NCBI RefSeq assembly: GCF_021869535.1
Contig: NW_026262734.1
Location: 97,903,285-97,967,284, forward strand
Length of the DNA: 64,000 nt
Origin: Mytilus californianus
Lineage: Eukaryota; Mollusca; Bivalvia; Mytilida; Mytilidae
Reading direction: 5' to 3'
Positions 9,418-20,900 of the stretch are shown one piece after another (the first letter of the stretch is position 1; each line of letters opens with the position of its first letter). The notes under the pieces are model-generated. The model saw only the letters and a list, made by a program, of their open reading frames with translations. It ran no database searches and had not been told where the DNA came from. The position numbers were made by a program, and so were the translations under genes.

Positions 9418-12225
9418 CTGTCAATAGAAAATAAATGATAAGATAAGGAAACGAATAAAATTAGTACGATCGTTTTTATTTTGTTTTTTTTTCTAATGTT
9501 TTTGATTGCTCAATTTTGCTACGGTTTTGTTTTGGTTGGGTTTCTTCCAAAATATGTAAACATTTATGAAAATATATACTACAGAGTGTGAACAAAGTCC
9601 CAAAATCGTATTGGCCCCGTATTGGTAGAGGCAGCATTCTGGTCATGACTCTACATATTCCCGTAGGAAGTGTGTTTCTTAAATCTTACGCAATGATTTC
9701 TATTAATAATCTATCATTTAATAGTATTATCAATTTATTGCTACGATTCGTTTGTATTCGGTAACAATTTCATTTCTGAATTTTGATTAAACAGTCGAAT
9801 GTTGACTCGAAGACACCGAGTTCTGCATGTTCAAAGATATCCTCACTGTTATAGGTTGGCCGTCAAAGAATTTAGAGGGACTTTTAGAGTACCCAATATC
9901 AGAAACTTTAATCCATACAGCTGTATAATTATATGTACAAAAGCAACTTAGAAAGATTTGCTATAGTTCAGTTGCTCTGAATTAAGCCGATAGCAGTTTA
10001 CCGATGTTCAACCTTAGGAATCGACTAAAAAGATGCAAATCAAGATAACAAACAAAAACTGAGGGAACCGCATGAACTCCAAAAGAAGCCGCGAGACCGG
10101 GCGAGTCGAAAGGTTATCGTCTCCTGTTTTGAATTTATCACTCGTCATGCGAATCTACAATCCGATTTTGAACTTTTTTTAAGTTTTACGTCCGAATTCA
10201 ACTCTCAAGTAGTAAGCAACCTTGAAATGACTTGTAATAAGGATGTATCTAAATGAGCCATTGAGTACGTCGTTCAATCAAACCTACATTTTATGGTTCA
10301 TTAACTTGAATGAAGTTCTACGACCGAATTCATATCACATACCTAATGGCATATAATCATATAACTTAATAGTATTGTAAACTGTTGTTTGTATATCGGT
10401 CGTTTTTCGTTTTTTTGTAATGGCGTTGTCAGTTTGTTTTCGACTTATGAGATTGAATATCCTTTGGTACCTTCCGCATCTCTTTTTTCTTTGTAAAGAT
10501 ATATCTTTGAAAGCATATCAGCCGCTAACATAAAGTGAGTCACTATGACCTATATTTCACGCGTCGTCTAACTTAATGTATTTTTAAAGCTTACCGTTCG
10601 AGTTAAGATACTTAGTATCATACAGTCATATAACTCTTGTGTAAGAAAGCATCACTTTCACAGAAAATTTGTGAAAAGTATTCTACTCTTTTCTATTTAA
10701 TAGATATGATGATTAATATCTGTCATTCCGTCATTCCTCAACGAACAGTTATACGGCTTTTTTTCTAAACGTCTTCTCATATTGAGCTGATATTTAGTAT
10801 GTGAGATTATTATGATAAGATACAGATCAAGTTAACATTTGGTTTGGTTCCGCTCCGCTGATTCGTGCCGAAATTACATGCCTAGACTTGCGAACCTGTC
10901 TTACTGTTATGTTTTACTTCGTTAGAAACTGTCAACATATATTAAACCGTATGAATGTCATGTCATCGTAAAGTTTTTTTCAAAAAATCTTTCTACTTTC
11001 CTACTACAAGTGCCGAAAGTGCAAAATTCAAAACGTTAGTTGCTGTTGTGGTGATTTAAACATGTTTATTATTATTATTTCTTGGGCAATGATATACACC
11101 AAGAAATAATTATAATAAACATTTTTAAATCACCACAACAGTAACTAACGTTCTCAATTTTGCACTTTCGGCACTAGTAGTAGGAAAGTAGATATATTTT
11201 TTTAACAAAACTTCACATTTTTACCGGGGTAGTTTAGACACAGTGATATAGCAACCCAAACAAAGAACCAAAAAAACATAACCTTCAATAGTAGAATTAA
11301 GGATGTTCGCTCCTCTTTTTTTTGATTTTTTTCCAGATATTCGGAATCCTCTGGTTTTATCCATGTAGTGCCATTAAAAAATTTGCCCACTGACCCTTAC
11401 TTTTCTTTCCATAATTTGATAACATATAGTTTAAAAGTCATCTTTTTTTTTTTTTGAAAATCTTATAAAATCCTTGTTATTTTTTCATCGTTTTTAAAAG
11501 AAAAAAAGGTGCCAATGTTAAATGTATGAAAAATCTAGAGAGAATTATTTCCAGTCAAATTTCCAATGGCTTATATCTCGAAAACAAGAGCACGGGACCC
11601 TTCATTTTTTTTTCTGCTTTTTAGTTTCTTATTTATATTCTATCAATTTATAACAGTCTTTTAAAAAGCTTGTTATTTTGAAACAGAGTAGCGAACATCC
11701 TTAAGAATAAAAATAGATGTGACGACATATATATTGAAGATGATTTCTTAAGTCGTGTGTTCAGCCATTAGTTCTTTTTTTTAAACAAGCGTTGTCGTGC
11801 TATGTATTCTCCCCTTTTCAATTCAGTGTATCGGAAATAGATAGTAGGTGTCCGAGAAATCCATGAAAACAAGTCAACAATTATAACGCATCACTGTTGA
11901 GTCGCTGACTAAATACGAAGTCATTCTGTTATTGAACTACTTAGAAAAGTGTGAGGAAAAAAATTATTGAACAGACAGACGGACGTACATTGTAATTGCA
12001 ATATAGTCCCCACTTTTAGAATGAGATATAATGATCATACATTGTTTCGCCATTATCACCAGTGCTGTGCTTACCTTTCAGAAATAGATGTTCTTTACTT
12101 CTCCTTCCTAGTTCTCCTTTAAACAAGTAGTTAAATCCATTCCAAGAAGTTACGAAATAAACTGTGAAAAACAGAAATAAAGAAATTGGTATCAGTTTCC
12201 TTTTTAAGAAGAAAATTCGAGGCAT
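8609..12225 (-). CDS. HtrL/YibB-family type II membrane protein (two exons)
   Basis: A two-exon gene model of 319 residues: exon 1 at 12225-12075, exon 2 at 9417-8609. Residues 1-10 are basic and 11-27 form a hydrophobic signal anchor (ISLFLFFTVYFV), suggesting type II topology with a lumenal or extracellular C-terminal domain. That domain matches my knowledge of the HtrL_YibB family: DINREEW near 67-73, ADYIILMSNK near 164, FFWIDAGYGHG near 191-201, VLNGAFFGGD at 252-261 and DDDQN at 287-291. Members are predicted glycosyltransferase-like proteins; no enzymatic reaction is established that I can name. The gene sits antisense between ENaC genes 1 and 2, and its intron carries two foldback/TIR elements. 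The family call is fairly sure; function is not. Confidence 0.8.
10385..10480 (+). repeat. Dispersed repeat family C fragment
   Basis: AATGGCGTTGTCAGTTTG, then TTTCGACTTATGAGATTGAA and CCTTTGGTACCTTCCGCATC. It is the 3' part of the family also present at 17222-17435, 40065-40265, 62715-62945 and inverted at 23570-23745 and 26540-26690. It lies within the HtrL-like intron. Confidence 0.6.
10969..11216. repeat. Long foldback (inverted-repeat) element
   Basis: Arms of about 110 bp pair almost throughout: CTACTTTCCTACTACAAGTG, GTGCAAAATT and GTTGTGGTGATTTAAA on the left reappear inverted on the right, with an ~18-bp loop near 11085-11100. It is a MITE-type or palindromic insertion in the intron of the HtrL-like gene and would form a strong hairpin in its pre-mRNA. 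Confidence 0.85.
11297..11704. mobile_element. piggyBac-type MITE with TTAA target duplication
   Basis: A TTAA at 11297-11300 and another at 11701-11704 flank terminal inverted repeats GGATGTTCGCT (11301-11311) and AGCGAACATCC (11690-11700). TTAA-flanked short TIRs are the hallmark of piggyBac-superfamily insertions. The roughly 390-bp interior has no transposase frame, so it is non-autonomous. It is inserted in the HtrL-like intron. Confidence 0.75.
12075..12225 (-). CDS. HtrL-like exon 1 (signal anchor)
   Basis: ATG at 12225-12223; donor CTGAAAG/GTAAGC after 12075; 151 nt, phase 1 out, which matches the phase of the exon at 9417. It encodes MPRIFFLKRKLIPISLFLFF followed by a short hydrophobic remainder, then a charged stem ending HLFLK. 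Membrane anchor plus phase match support joining it to the downstream domain. Confidence 0.72.
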
Positions 12226-15200
12226 TGCCTATTGTGAAACCGAGCGAAGAATCGCAATTAACTAACTATCAAATACATGCAGCTGTCGTATTTCATGTTA
12301 ACTGACAAATTATTATATTTAATCTATTAAGCATTCATATCAAACTAATAAAAAAAAAACATTCTGCACAGATGCTACAATTCGACCGAATAATTAACAA
12401 TATGAATTGTTTTGTACTTTGGATAATACTATTGACAATTGATTAGAAAGTGAAGAAAAGTAAGGTCATTCGAATTTTCCGTCCCAATAATCAACATTTT
12501 CATGAAATTATTTGAAAATGATAAAAAAAAAAAATATTTAAGATAACAGACTTAACATTTGCAACCCCAGACTCATCAGTGACGCTCGAATCAAAACTTC
12601 TTAAAGGCCAAATTAAATACTAATCAGAGCTGAGTTATCCTTCTTAAATTATTACTGTCTTATCAAAGGCCGAACCCTAGAATAATAAGCGATAAAATAA
12701 TACTACAAACGACTCTTTTAAGAGATCAGATTCGAAATCTATTTTAAAAATTAATGCTTCTTTTTTTGGTTTTATGGTGAAGCGTTGGACGACGTATTTA
12801 TGAATCGCGGAAGGGTTTCCGTCATATTAGAGGTGGGCGTGGTCAACGCTTTTACAACTCTATTAAACATAATTTTTACTGGTTTATTAAACTCTCCGTC
12901 GATAAACTAAGAATTTATTAAGAAGCCAAGGTTTAACCTTTCTCTGGCAAAGTTGACCTTGGATTAATTTGACTGTTATTTTATGTCCACTTGGTCATAT
13001 AGCTCTTCGCATATTTCGGTACTTTTACATCTTTTGCTTTTAAATTTTTGGCTTTGGGTGTTCCTGATGAAGGTTAATAAATAACAGTGTTGAGGACTAT
13101 AAACTTTATGAAGTGGACTACTCAGTCTATGGAAAGTGCGAATAGAAAAATCCGTTTCTTATGTGGAGTAGCGATATTTTCTTTTGTAAATGAAATGCAT
13201 TGTCGGGAATTCTCAGACGAATGTTGACATTTGTAGGATTAAAACTTTTATTTTATTTGGAAACATTTTCTTGTCAACTATTATTGGGGACAGTCGGTTT
13301 TGCAACTTTGTATATTAAAGTCTTGCAGACGAAAATATTTGCTCCGACGTCACCGATGTGACGGAATGGCTAAGACATGTTAAGTTTAAAGTGTTAGCCT
13401 AGGTAAAGCCAGGTTCTCAAGAAGATATATTTTATATAAAGAAGACAGCAATATTCTAACAGGAAACCGATTAGTCGAGTATCGTTTTAGTATTCGATAC
13501 TCGGTTCTACCGAGCGATACTCGAATACTCGAGTACTCGTTGACATCCCTAATTAAAAGAAAATTCATCGGAAAGTACTTGACTGTTTATTCTTTTTAAA
13601 ACATAGACGTATTTAACAGAAGAAACGTTTACACAACTTGCCATGTATTTTGAATATTTTATCCCAAGTACGTTGTATTTATACGAGTAAACACGCAATT
13701 TGCATTAAACAAAACCTATTTGCACGATCTATAATTTCGAGGTGTCCAAATACTTTGGCAATGATGTACCAAAGACAGTGGAATGACCATTGAACTTATT
13801 CGATTGCATTCTAATCCATACTCACTTGTGATTGGATATTAATGCTATTTTTTCTTATATGAATGCGACGTTTTTCTAATAGAATAGCGATATGCTTTTA
13901 TTATGAAAAACTTTTCCAATGCGATATGTTTCTATTAGAAATGCGATACTTTTTTCATACGAAAAAAATACGATAATATGGCACAATGAATTAGAACAAA
14001 GTAGAAAAATCGACAATTATTCATGACATGTTCGATGATACAGGCAAACTATCACTGACATTTCGTATAGATGATGTACGTACATAATAAACCAAATATA
14101 CGCTTATAAAGAAGTAGACACGATGTTCAATATCCACTGCGCGTCGATCAAAGGGTTTATAAATCAATGTTGCACAGTATTTACCACCTTTCAACTTCCG
14201 CTGAAAATAATATCTGGCTAGTGTCAGTCTAGAATAATAAAGTGTTGACACAGATATATGTATCATCTGTCATGTTTATATGTAATTTTAATAGTTAATG
14301 CAGTTGTTGAAATTAAAATAAATATACTTTATCATGCATGTATTATGCAAAACATTCAAAGTCAATGAAGTTGCAGGGCCAAATAATCTCCCTGGAAATG
14401 AGATATGATAATTCTGTTACAACTGCATACCAAATATCGTTAACCTATTGTCAATGGTTCTCCTTAAACTGACCTAATCAAAAACTCTAACTGTAAAAAG
14501 TAAAATAACGAAAATACCGAACTCCAAGGAAAATCCAAAACGGAAAGTCCCTTATCAAATGGCAAAAATCAAAAGCTCAAACACATTAAACGAATAGAAA
14601 ACAACTATCATATTCCTGACTTTGTAAGCGATGCAAAACTTTCGCAGTCAATGAACCATCGTTCAGGGGACGAGGCCTTATTATCTCCACTAAACTATGC
14701 CAATGCTTATACAAATGCATACCAAATATCCATTGACTTATCGTTAGTGGTCCCCCTTTTAAAAAACTTACCTTATCAGAAATTAGAAAAAAAAAATGTT
14801 GCCGCCGTCAACGCCACCGGAAACAGCACGCCTCCATTAATTCGTAGAGGAGAGACAAAAATATATAATCTAACATTTTTTTCGCCCTCTTATATCTGGA
14901 AAATCTATATGTGATGTAATGTTATTGCAATTTTATCGAATTATGTCTGAAGATTAAAAAAGCCAAGAACTGCATTCGATAGGTTTAAATGTGGAAAGTA
15001 AGAACATAATTTTGTAGTTGTTAACCAGGAAACGTTTTTCTTTTCCATTACTTAAAGTAAGTTTTATTTTCCTGCGATCTTCTATTTGACATGCATGAAA
15101 AGTCGTGCTTAGAATTATGATATTATCTAAACATATTTCTAAGTAAACACATAAAATGAACACATGTCTTGAAAATAAACACTTTTAAATGTGTTTTAGA

Positions 15201-16779
15201 GTTAAAAGTTTTTAGGACTTAAACACTAATTTCGAAGCTAAACCTGACCCTAAAACACAATCCTAAACACTTTCTTCAATCAAAACACGTTACGAAATTA
15301 AACATGTTAAAAAAGTGTTCAAACAGTATACATGAATTTAGAATTGTGTTTAGGATTTAAACACCATTTATACAGTTTGCATGTAGTAAGGATATCGGAA
15401 ATGCATTTTTGGACGTGTGCATATAGAAATTTTATAGATATTATCATTGTTATGTCAATGCCACCAATTGGAACGAAAATTCGGGTCGGTCTATACAACA
15501 TGACTTGATTTAACAAAAACTCCAGGGCAAATTCGAAACGGGGAAGTCCATAAAAATTGAGAGAAAAAAAAAACGCTATTAAATCAACGAAACAAGTGAA
15601 AAAGATCTGCCATAAAACTTTTATCTAATACATATTTGTCTGAAGAACAATTCTGAATTTCGAAATATGTCTCAAAAGTTCATTTTGACAGTAAGCAGTG
15701 GGGTAAAACTGCTATCTTATATAAAATGAATAGCATTTAATTATTTATTTACAAAAGAAAAACGTGGCAGTACAATTTTTACAAGGACATAAAATTTAAA
15801 ATTTACTTTTACTTTGATATTGAGCATATTTCAAGATTTTAACTGATAGGTTAACAGTTTATATGTCCGTACAGAAATTTTACCTTACTGCTCGTTTAAC
15901 TGGTCCATTTGACTTATTCCCTTTAGAACGACCTCAATAGACTGATAATAATCGATTTCACACTCTATTGATTAATGGTAATATATGGAACTCTTCTGTG
16001 TGTAGCGTGAATTAATTTCGGACTGAACGTTTAATTATATTTAAATATTAAATTTTTTTTATTGCAAAAAAAATATCTTTTTCCTCATGGAGTGTCTGCA
16101 TATTTACAATTTCATGTTAGAAAATATCGCGACTCCACATGAGAAACGGTTTTCTCGACTCACACTTTCCATAGATTGCTACTGCTGTCGGACTATTAGT
16201 CATATGGGGTATCATCAACTCAGTGGTCAGTGCTTCTGTACTGACATGATTTTTTTACATACATTTCTTTAATTTTCCGTTGATTAATTTAGAATTTATT
16301 AATGATTTATTAGGAAACTAAGGTTCCACCTCCCTCAGGCAGAGTTGAAATAGATGTCGTTGTTATCTGTTGATCCTTTTTGGTAATAAAGGTCTTCACG
16401 TTTTTCGGTACCTACAAAAATGTATACGTCCTAGGCTTTCAATGTATTTACTTTGAACGTTGCTGATGGAGCACAATCCAAAAAAAGAAGAAGCTTCAGA
16501 CGCATGGTGACTATAGTTCAATATCTCTATGACCTTCAGTTCAACTTTTTCTCCATAAAGTAATGTAACTAATACATAATTCTTCATTTTTAATACATAG
16601 TCCCAAGGCTGAGTACTTTAATTAATACGCTTTGTTAATTTATTGGGAATCCATTATCTGACTTTGTATTACAATAAAACTATTTAATATTTAACAACTT
16701 CCTAATCTTGTTACCAGGACAATTTTGTGATCAAGTATTAACTTAACAATGAATGACTCATATAATCAATCTATAGTAA
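12226..16779. other. Intergenic repeat-rich spacer
   Basis: No exon could be supported. It holds recognisable interspersed-repeat pieces: a CATATAGCTCTTCGCATATTTC-like repeat (12985-13085; relatives at 5830-5930, 16300-16505 and 54735-54930), an ACTCGAGTACTCG palindromic tract near 13450-13550, AGAAATGCGATA-type short repeats at 13830-13970, and two direct copies of a repeat with CATACCAAATATC at 14345-14480 and 14620-14860. The remainder is AT-rich and featureless to me. Confidence 0.55.
14345..14860. repeat. Two direct copies of an interspersed repeat
   Basis: Copy 1 (14345-14480) and copy 2 (14620-14860) share GCAAAAC..TCAATGAA and CAAATGCATACCAAATATC-like sequence followed by GGTTCTCCTT / GGTCCCCCTT. 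A linker with GGAAAGTCCCTTATCAAATG separates them. The 87-codon open frame across copy 2 lacks any protein-like family signature and is regarded as chance. Confidence 0.55.
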
Positions 16780-16915
16780 TTTACTGAAAAGACACGAATA
16801 TACACCGAATATGAAAATATTCCTTGTCTTTCGTGTCATTTCTTGTATGAAATCTATCGTGCACTATATACAGTCTTCGATATTAAAGTGAAGGACATAA
16901 TGATTTCAAACCAGC
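16780..16915. repeat. Left foldback arm bracketing ENaC exon 1
   Basis: CTGAAAAGACACGAATATAC through TATCGTGCACTATATACAG to GAAGGACATAATGATTTC is the inverse of 18125-18262. Together with the hairpin at 18010-18262 it brackets the promoter and first exon of gene 2 with homologous inverted sequence. Confidence 0.75.
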
Positions 16916-17221
16916 AGATTAACCAGTTTGAGCTTTCTTTTATAAATGATTGATTGAGTGTTGGTGTTTAAAGCCACCTTGTATTAACTTTCAGCATTCT
17001 TTCACACGATATTGTTTTGCTTGTCTTTATCGATAATACATAGTTAGCTACTTTTCCGGGACTGGTTGATATGTATAATTTTCTTCTTCACGTTCGAAGC
17101 GTTTTTCTGTATTACCTTAACTAGGAACGCTCAGTCAAAATAAAGAAAAAGAAAATTGAATAGACTCCGTATTCAGATTTTTTTGGAAAATCCATGTTTC
17201 AATTGATTTGGTGTTGCTAGT

Positions 17222-17435
17222 CACCTGTGGATCAGGATCTGCTTAACCTTCCGGAGTTTGGCAGGGTTCGTGTTGCTCAGTCATTAGCTTTCAATGTTGT
17301 GTTTTGTGTACTTTTATTTGTCTGTAAAAAAGTTTGTCTTTTTCTTTTTTAGCCATTACGCTGTAAGGTTATTTTCGACTTATGAGTTTGAATGTCCCTT
17401 CGGTTCCTTCGGTATCTTTCGCCTCTCTTCTTGAA
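17222..17435 (+). repeat. Dispersed repeat family C copy
   Basis: Starts CACCTGTGGATCAGGATCTG, runs through GTGTTGCTCAG and TTTTGTGTAC, and ends CGGTATCTTTCGCCTCTCTT. Compared with the homologous site at 62715 it lacks an internal segment after CCTTCCGGAG. It lies 0.36 kb upstream of the gene 2 start codon. Confidence 0.7.
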
Positions 17436-17732
17436 CAGATCAATTTCAGAATCTCCTGACAATTGTAACTATTCAAATCGTTATATGACTAAAATCGTTT
17501 CCCAGAGGATGTTATTTCATCAATTATTAAATCTTATATTTGACAAATAATTCAAAGCTACAAAGCCAATTAAATTTGTTGCTAATTTCATTGTTTACAC
17601 GTCTAGAGATTGTCGATCGGAATCTATTGACGGACTGAGCTCTTTTTGGAAACTATTTTCTGTAGTTAATTGCGTCTGTGCGTTTTAGATTGAATTTAAA
17701 ATTAAAATTCCCGTATGTAATACTGTATGTCT

Positions 17733-17740
17733 TATAAATA
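17733..17740 (+). promoter_or_regulatory. Putative TATA box of ENaC gene 2
   Basis: TATAAATA 53 bp upstream of the start codon. The same TATAAAT is conserved in the gene 3 copy (63251-63257), as is the GGAGTCAACTGCATTTAGTT stretch just downstream where transcription would start. Position and conservation support a core promoter; no direct evidence of initiation exists here. Confidence 0.6.
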
Positions 17741-17793
17741 GTCGGAGTCAACTGCATTTAGTTCGCATTTCCGGACGACTTCGACATAGCAAG

Positions 17794-17963
17794 ATGTTGG
17801 TCTCCAAGCTGAAAGCGTTTACTGGATATACGTCTATCCACGGTATTGGAAGATTCGGAGATGCTAGTTATATCTTGCAGAAGATTTTCTGGACTTGTGT
17901 TTGTTTAGGATCGTTTTCAATGTGTGTTTTTCAGATATACCGCCTTATTGGTCAGTACACAAG
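17794..17963 (+). CDS. ENaC gene 2 exon 1 (N-terminus and TM1)
   Basis: ATG at 17794 is the first in-frame start after the TATA box. The exon ends TACACAAG/GTAATT in phase 2. It encodes a 56-residue segment with the conserved His-Gly pair (16-17) of the N-terminal gating motif, then KIFWTCVCLGSFSMCVFQIY as TM1. The gene 3 copy differs only at four synonymous sites. Confidence 0.9.
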
Positions 17964-20900
17964 GTAATTTTGTTATGTCAATCTTCAATTTGAGCTTCTG
18001 AATTTAATTCACTGAAAAGACCCGAGTATATACCGAATGTGAATATATTCCTGGTCTTTTATACCGTTTCTCGTATGAAATCTATCGTGCACTATATACA
18101 GTCTTCTGATTTGAAATTTTGAGCTGCTGATTGGAAATCATTATGTCCTTCGCTTTAATATCGAAGACTGTATATAGTGCACGATAGATTTCATACAAGA
18201 AACGATATGAAAGACATGGAATATATTCATATTCGGTGTATACTCGGGTCTTTTCGGTGAAAGTGCTGATTAAAATACAGATCGTGTGTGTCCGAGCTAG
18301 CCTATACTAACTAGGATCAGATCTTGACAATAAAAAAAATAAATACATGTATATGTTCTTTAAATCTTAATCTTAATTTTATTTTGAACCACTATTTTGA
18401 AACTTTTGTTAACCATATATATATAATAGCATATATAAAATAGCCATAATATCTATGGTTTAACGATTAAGACTAAGTACATTCAAGAAGGTTGTATGAA
18501 AAAGTCTCAGTTTCTATATCACGTGTGCAACCACCAGACTCAAGCTGGCAGCCACTTTTAGTAGTCAATCAAGATAGCAGCCACTTTTTTCAAGAACCAA
18601 AAAAGCTGTATAAGACTCAAACGTTCCAAAAATCTCAAAATCTTAGTTAAATATAATAGCACCTCCTTTGACAGCTGAATTCGACATTTTCACGGCTTGT
18701 CGTGATTCAAAAAAGATGACAATCCGTTTTATATACCAATGATGCTAGCAGCCACTTATTTTTCGGAGGACACTGTTTGTTTAACAAAAACATGTACAAA
18801 TTTAAATCGTTTTTCCGTTCTTTTTCTCGTTTTTTGATTCCTTATGATTAGGAGGTACAGAAACAATGTAGGAATAGAAAGTACAAAAAAATCAAAGCAC
18901 AACTACCATTGTTAATAATGGATTTAAGTAAGTTGGAAGGAATCGTGTTATCATATATATTTCCATGAACTGAATAAAAAAGATGCAATGTACGACAGAA
19001 AATTACATACAGACTTTCCATACACTCGACATCCTCAAATATCCTGTATTTCAGTTGAAACCGTTTTCAATATCTATTTCTGTTCATATGAAGTTGAAAC
19101 ATTTCGATATACATGTAATGTTAATCTTTTTTTTATGTGAACTATTATTTTCTATAAAAATCCTACGTGGACTATTTTGTACGGCATACGGCATTACCAA
19201 TTTATTAATCTATTGACATATAAACCTTAAACAATAAGTAAGTGACAATTACAAAATAAGTATACAATATAACTGAAATTCACATATATATACACAATCC
19301 TTAAATTACAGTAAATAGTCCAGAGTACCCTGTCCTCAGTTCTAATGACTTTTTAATGTAGGGCCCAACTTTATTTACTTGTGACGGTGTTGATGGATTG
19401 AGCATAAAAATCAGTTTTTCTTCATCAGACAAATTTTGAACAGAAAAGGGTAATTCCAAATGATCACAACAGTTGTTTTTCAGTTCCCTATTTGATTTAC
19501 AATCTTATAAAAAAAAATGTTTTTCGTCTTCTTATATGTTACATTTAAGACATACTCTCTCTCGGAATATTAGAATGTCTTCCTTTTTCTATATTTAAAT
19601 TATGGTCACTTCTTTTTAGTTTTGTTATTAATTTTCTGTATGTAAAGTTTGATATTCTTAAATAGTCTTCAGAATATTTTGCTTAAGTCTTTTTTTTAAA
19701 ATATAGTTTGCTTTTTATAATAACATACTTTAGAGTCTAATTTGTTTATTTTTATACATGTTTAATGTATTCATTGTGTTGATTTGGAATCTAATGGTCA
19801 TTGGTTTTAGGAAAAAATGTCCAAATGTTACAGTTACTGTACAAACATATATTTTAAAGGAGATGTTTGGTAAAACAATCAATCGACAAGAAATCCAAAA
19901 CATTAGATAGTAAAGAAGCAAGTTTCTATTTCAATGTTGTCGTTTTTAATAATTTGACTTAATCTGTTTTTCTCCCCTTTTTATGCACAAATTTGGTAAA
20001 TAGACATATGACATATTAATTAACTTTCATATTTGTCAGGGGTAATAGAAAAATGAAAACCACATATCGTATCTCAGCAGATAGTGAATTGCTTTAAATA
20101 ATAGGAAGCTGAGTCGGTAGATTCAGACTTTGACAGAAAATGAACAAATAAATTATATAATATGAATCCATATTAGTAAAAAGTATATTTCGTCACTTTT
20201 ATCTTTAATTACAAGTAATTGAAGAAAGAAACACTATATGCTTTTAATCAGTTCTTTTATTCTATTAAGACTAAAATATTTTTTCTCCAAAATTTAGTGT
20301 ACACCCAGGTGTTTTGATGTAAACATATAGCTAAGCGCCTGGCGAATACAATGAATTGACTTAGAACATTGTTATAGTATATGAAATAATGTATTGCGAC
20401 TCTTTTTACAAAAAAATCTTACGATTAAAATCTATCGTAAGTTATACTGAAATGTGTATGACTTGCGAGTATTTGTTACTCATTAAGTTTTTTTTGGAAC
20501 AGAGTCGCCGAAGTGTAACTGATCAGATGAACAAAATGAAGTATATATCAAGGCAGCAAAAATTCGAAGAAGGGAATAGACAATACTGACTGGCAAATAG
20601 AATAAGTCGACAATATACTACACAAAGAATTTAGAATGGGAATGATAATCCGGTCCAATATATCATGGATGAACTCAACACGTGCTTTGTAAGGGTTAGT
20701 ATTCGCTGCTAAACTACTGGCAACCATTTTGATTCAATTACAGATCATGCACGTGTACACGCTGCGCTTACAAATATCTGACAACGCTCTGTTCTAAGTT
20801 ACGTTTTAGAGACCTTTCGGAATCTTGTTTTTTTTTTGTCGTTATGATTACCCAATTTCAAAAATGTGAAGACTTAAATTTCATTGGCTGATGTAATAAT

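Larger units (their letters stand above)
16854..18425 (+). repeat. Promoter/exon 1 block, copy 1 of a paralogous duplication
   Basis: About 1.6 kb that is highly similar to 62357-63945. It covers upstream sequence, a family C repeat, TATA box, exon 1, the splice donor and the downstream hairpin. Matching anchors are ATATTAAAGTGAAGGACATA, TTGTCGATCGGAATCTATTG and CGACTTCGACATAGCAAG. The two blocks differ by substitutions and small indels, unlike the near-identical duplication at 39-50 kb, so this event is older. Confidence 0.88.

Noticed and set aside
11202-11390. 62-codon antisense frame with a hydrophobic stretch inside the HtrL-like intron
   Set aside because: It spans the end of the palindrome and the start of the TTAA MITE, so it is composite repeat sequence; no splice phase links it to the flanking exons.
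19730-20589. Short frames at 19730-19921 (-) and 20389-20589 (+) as intronic genes
   Set aside because: Only AT-rich low-information protein sequence; nothing recognisable.
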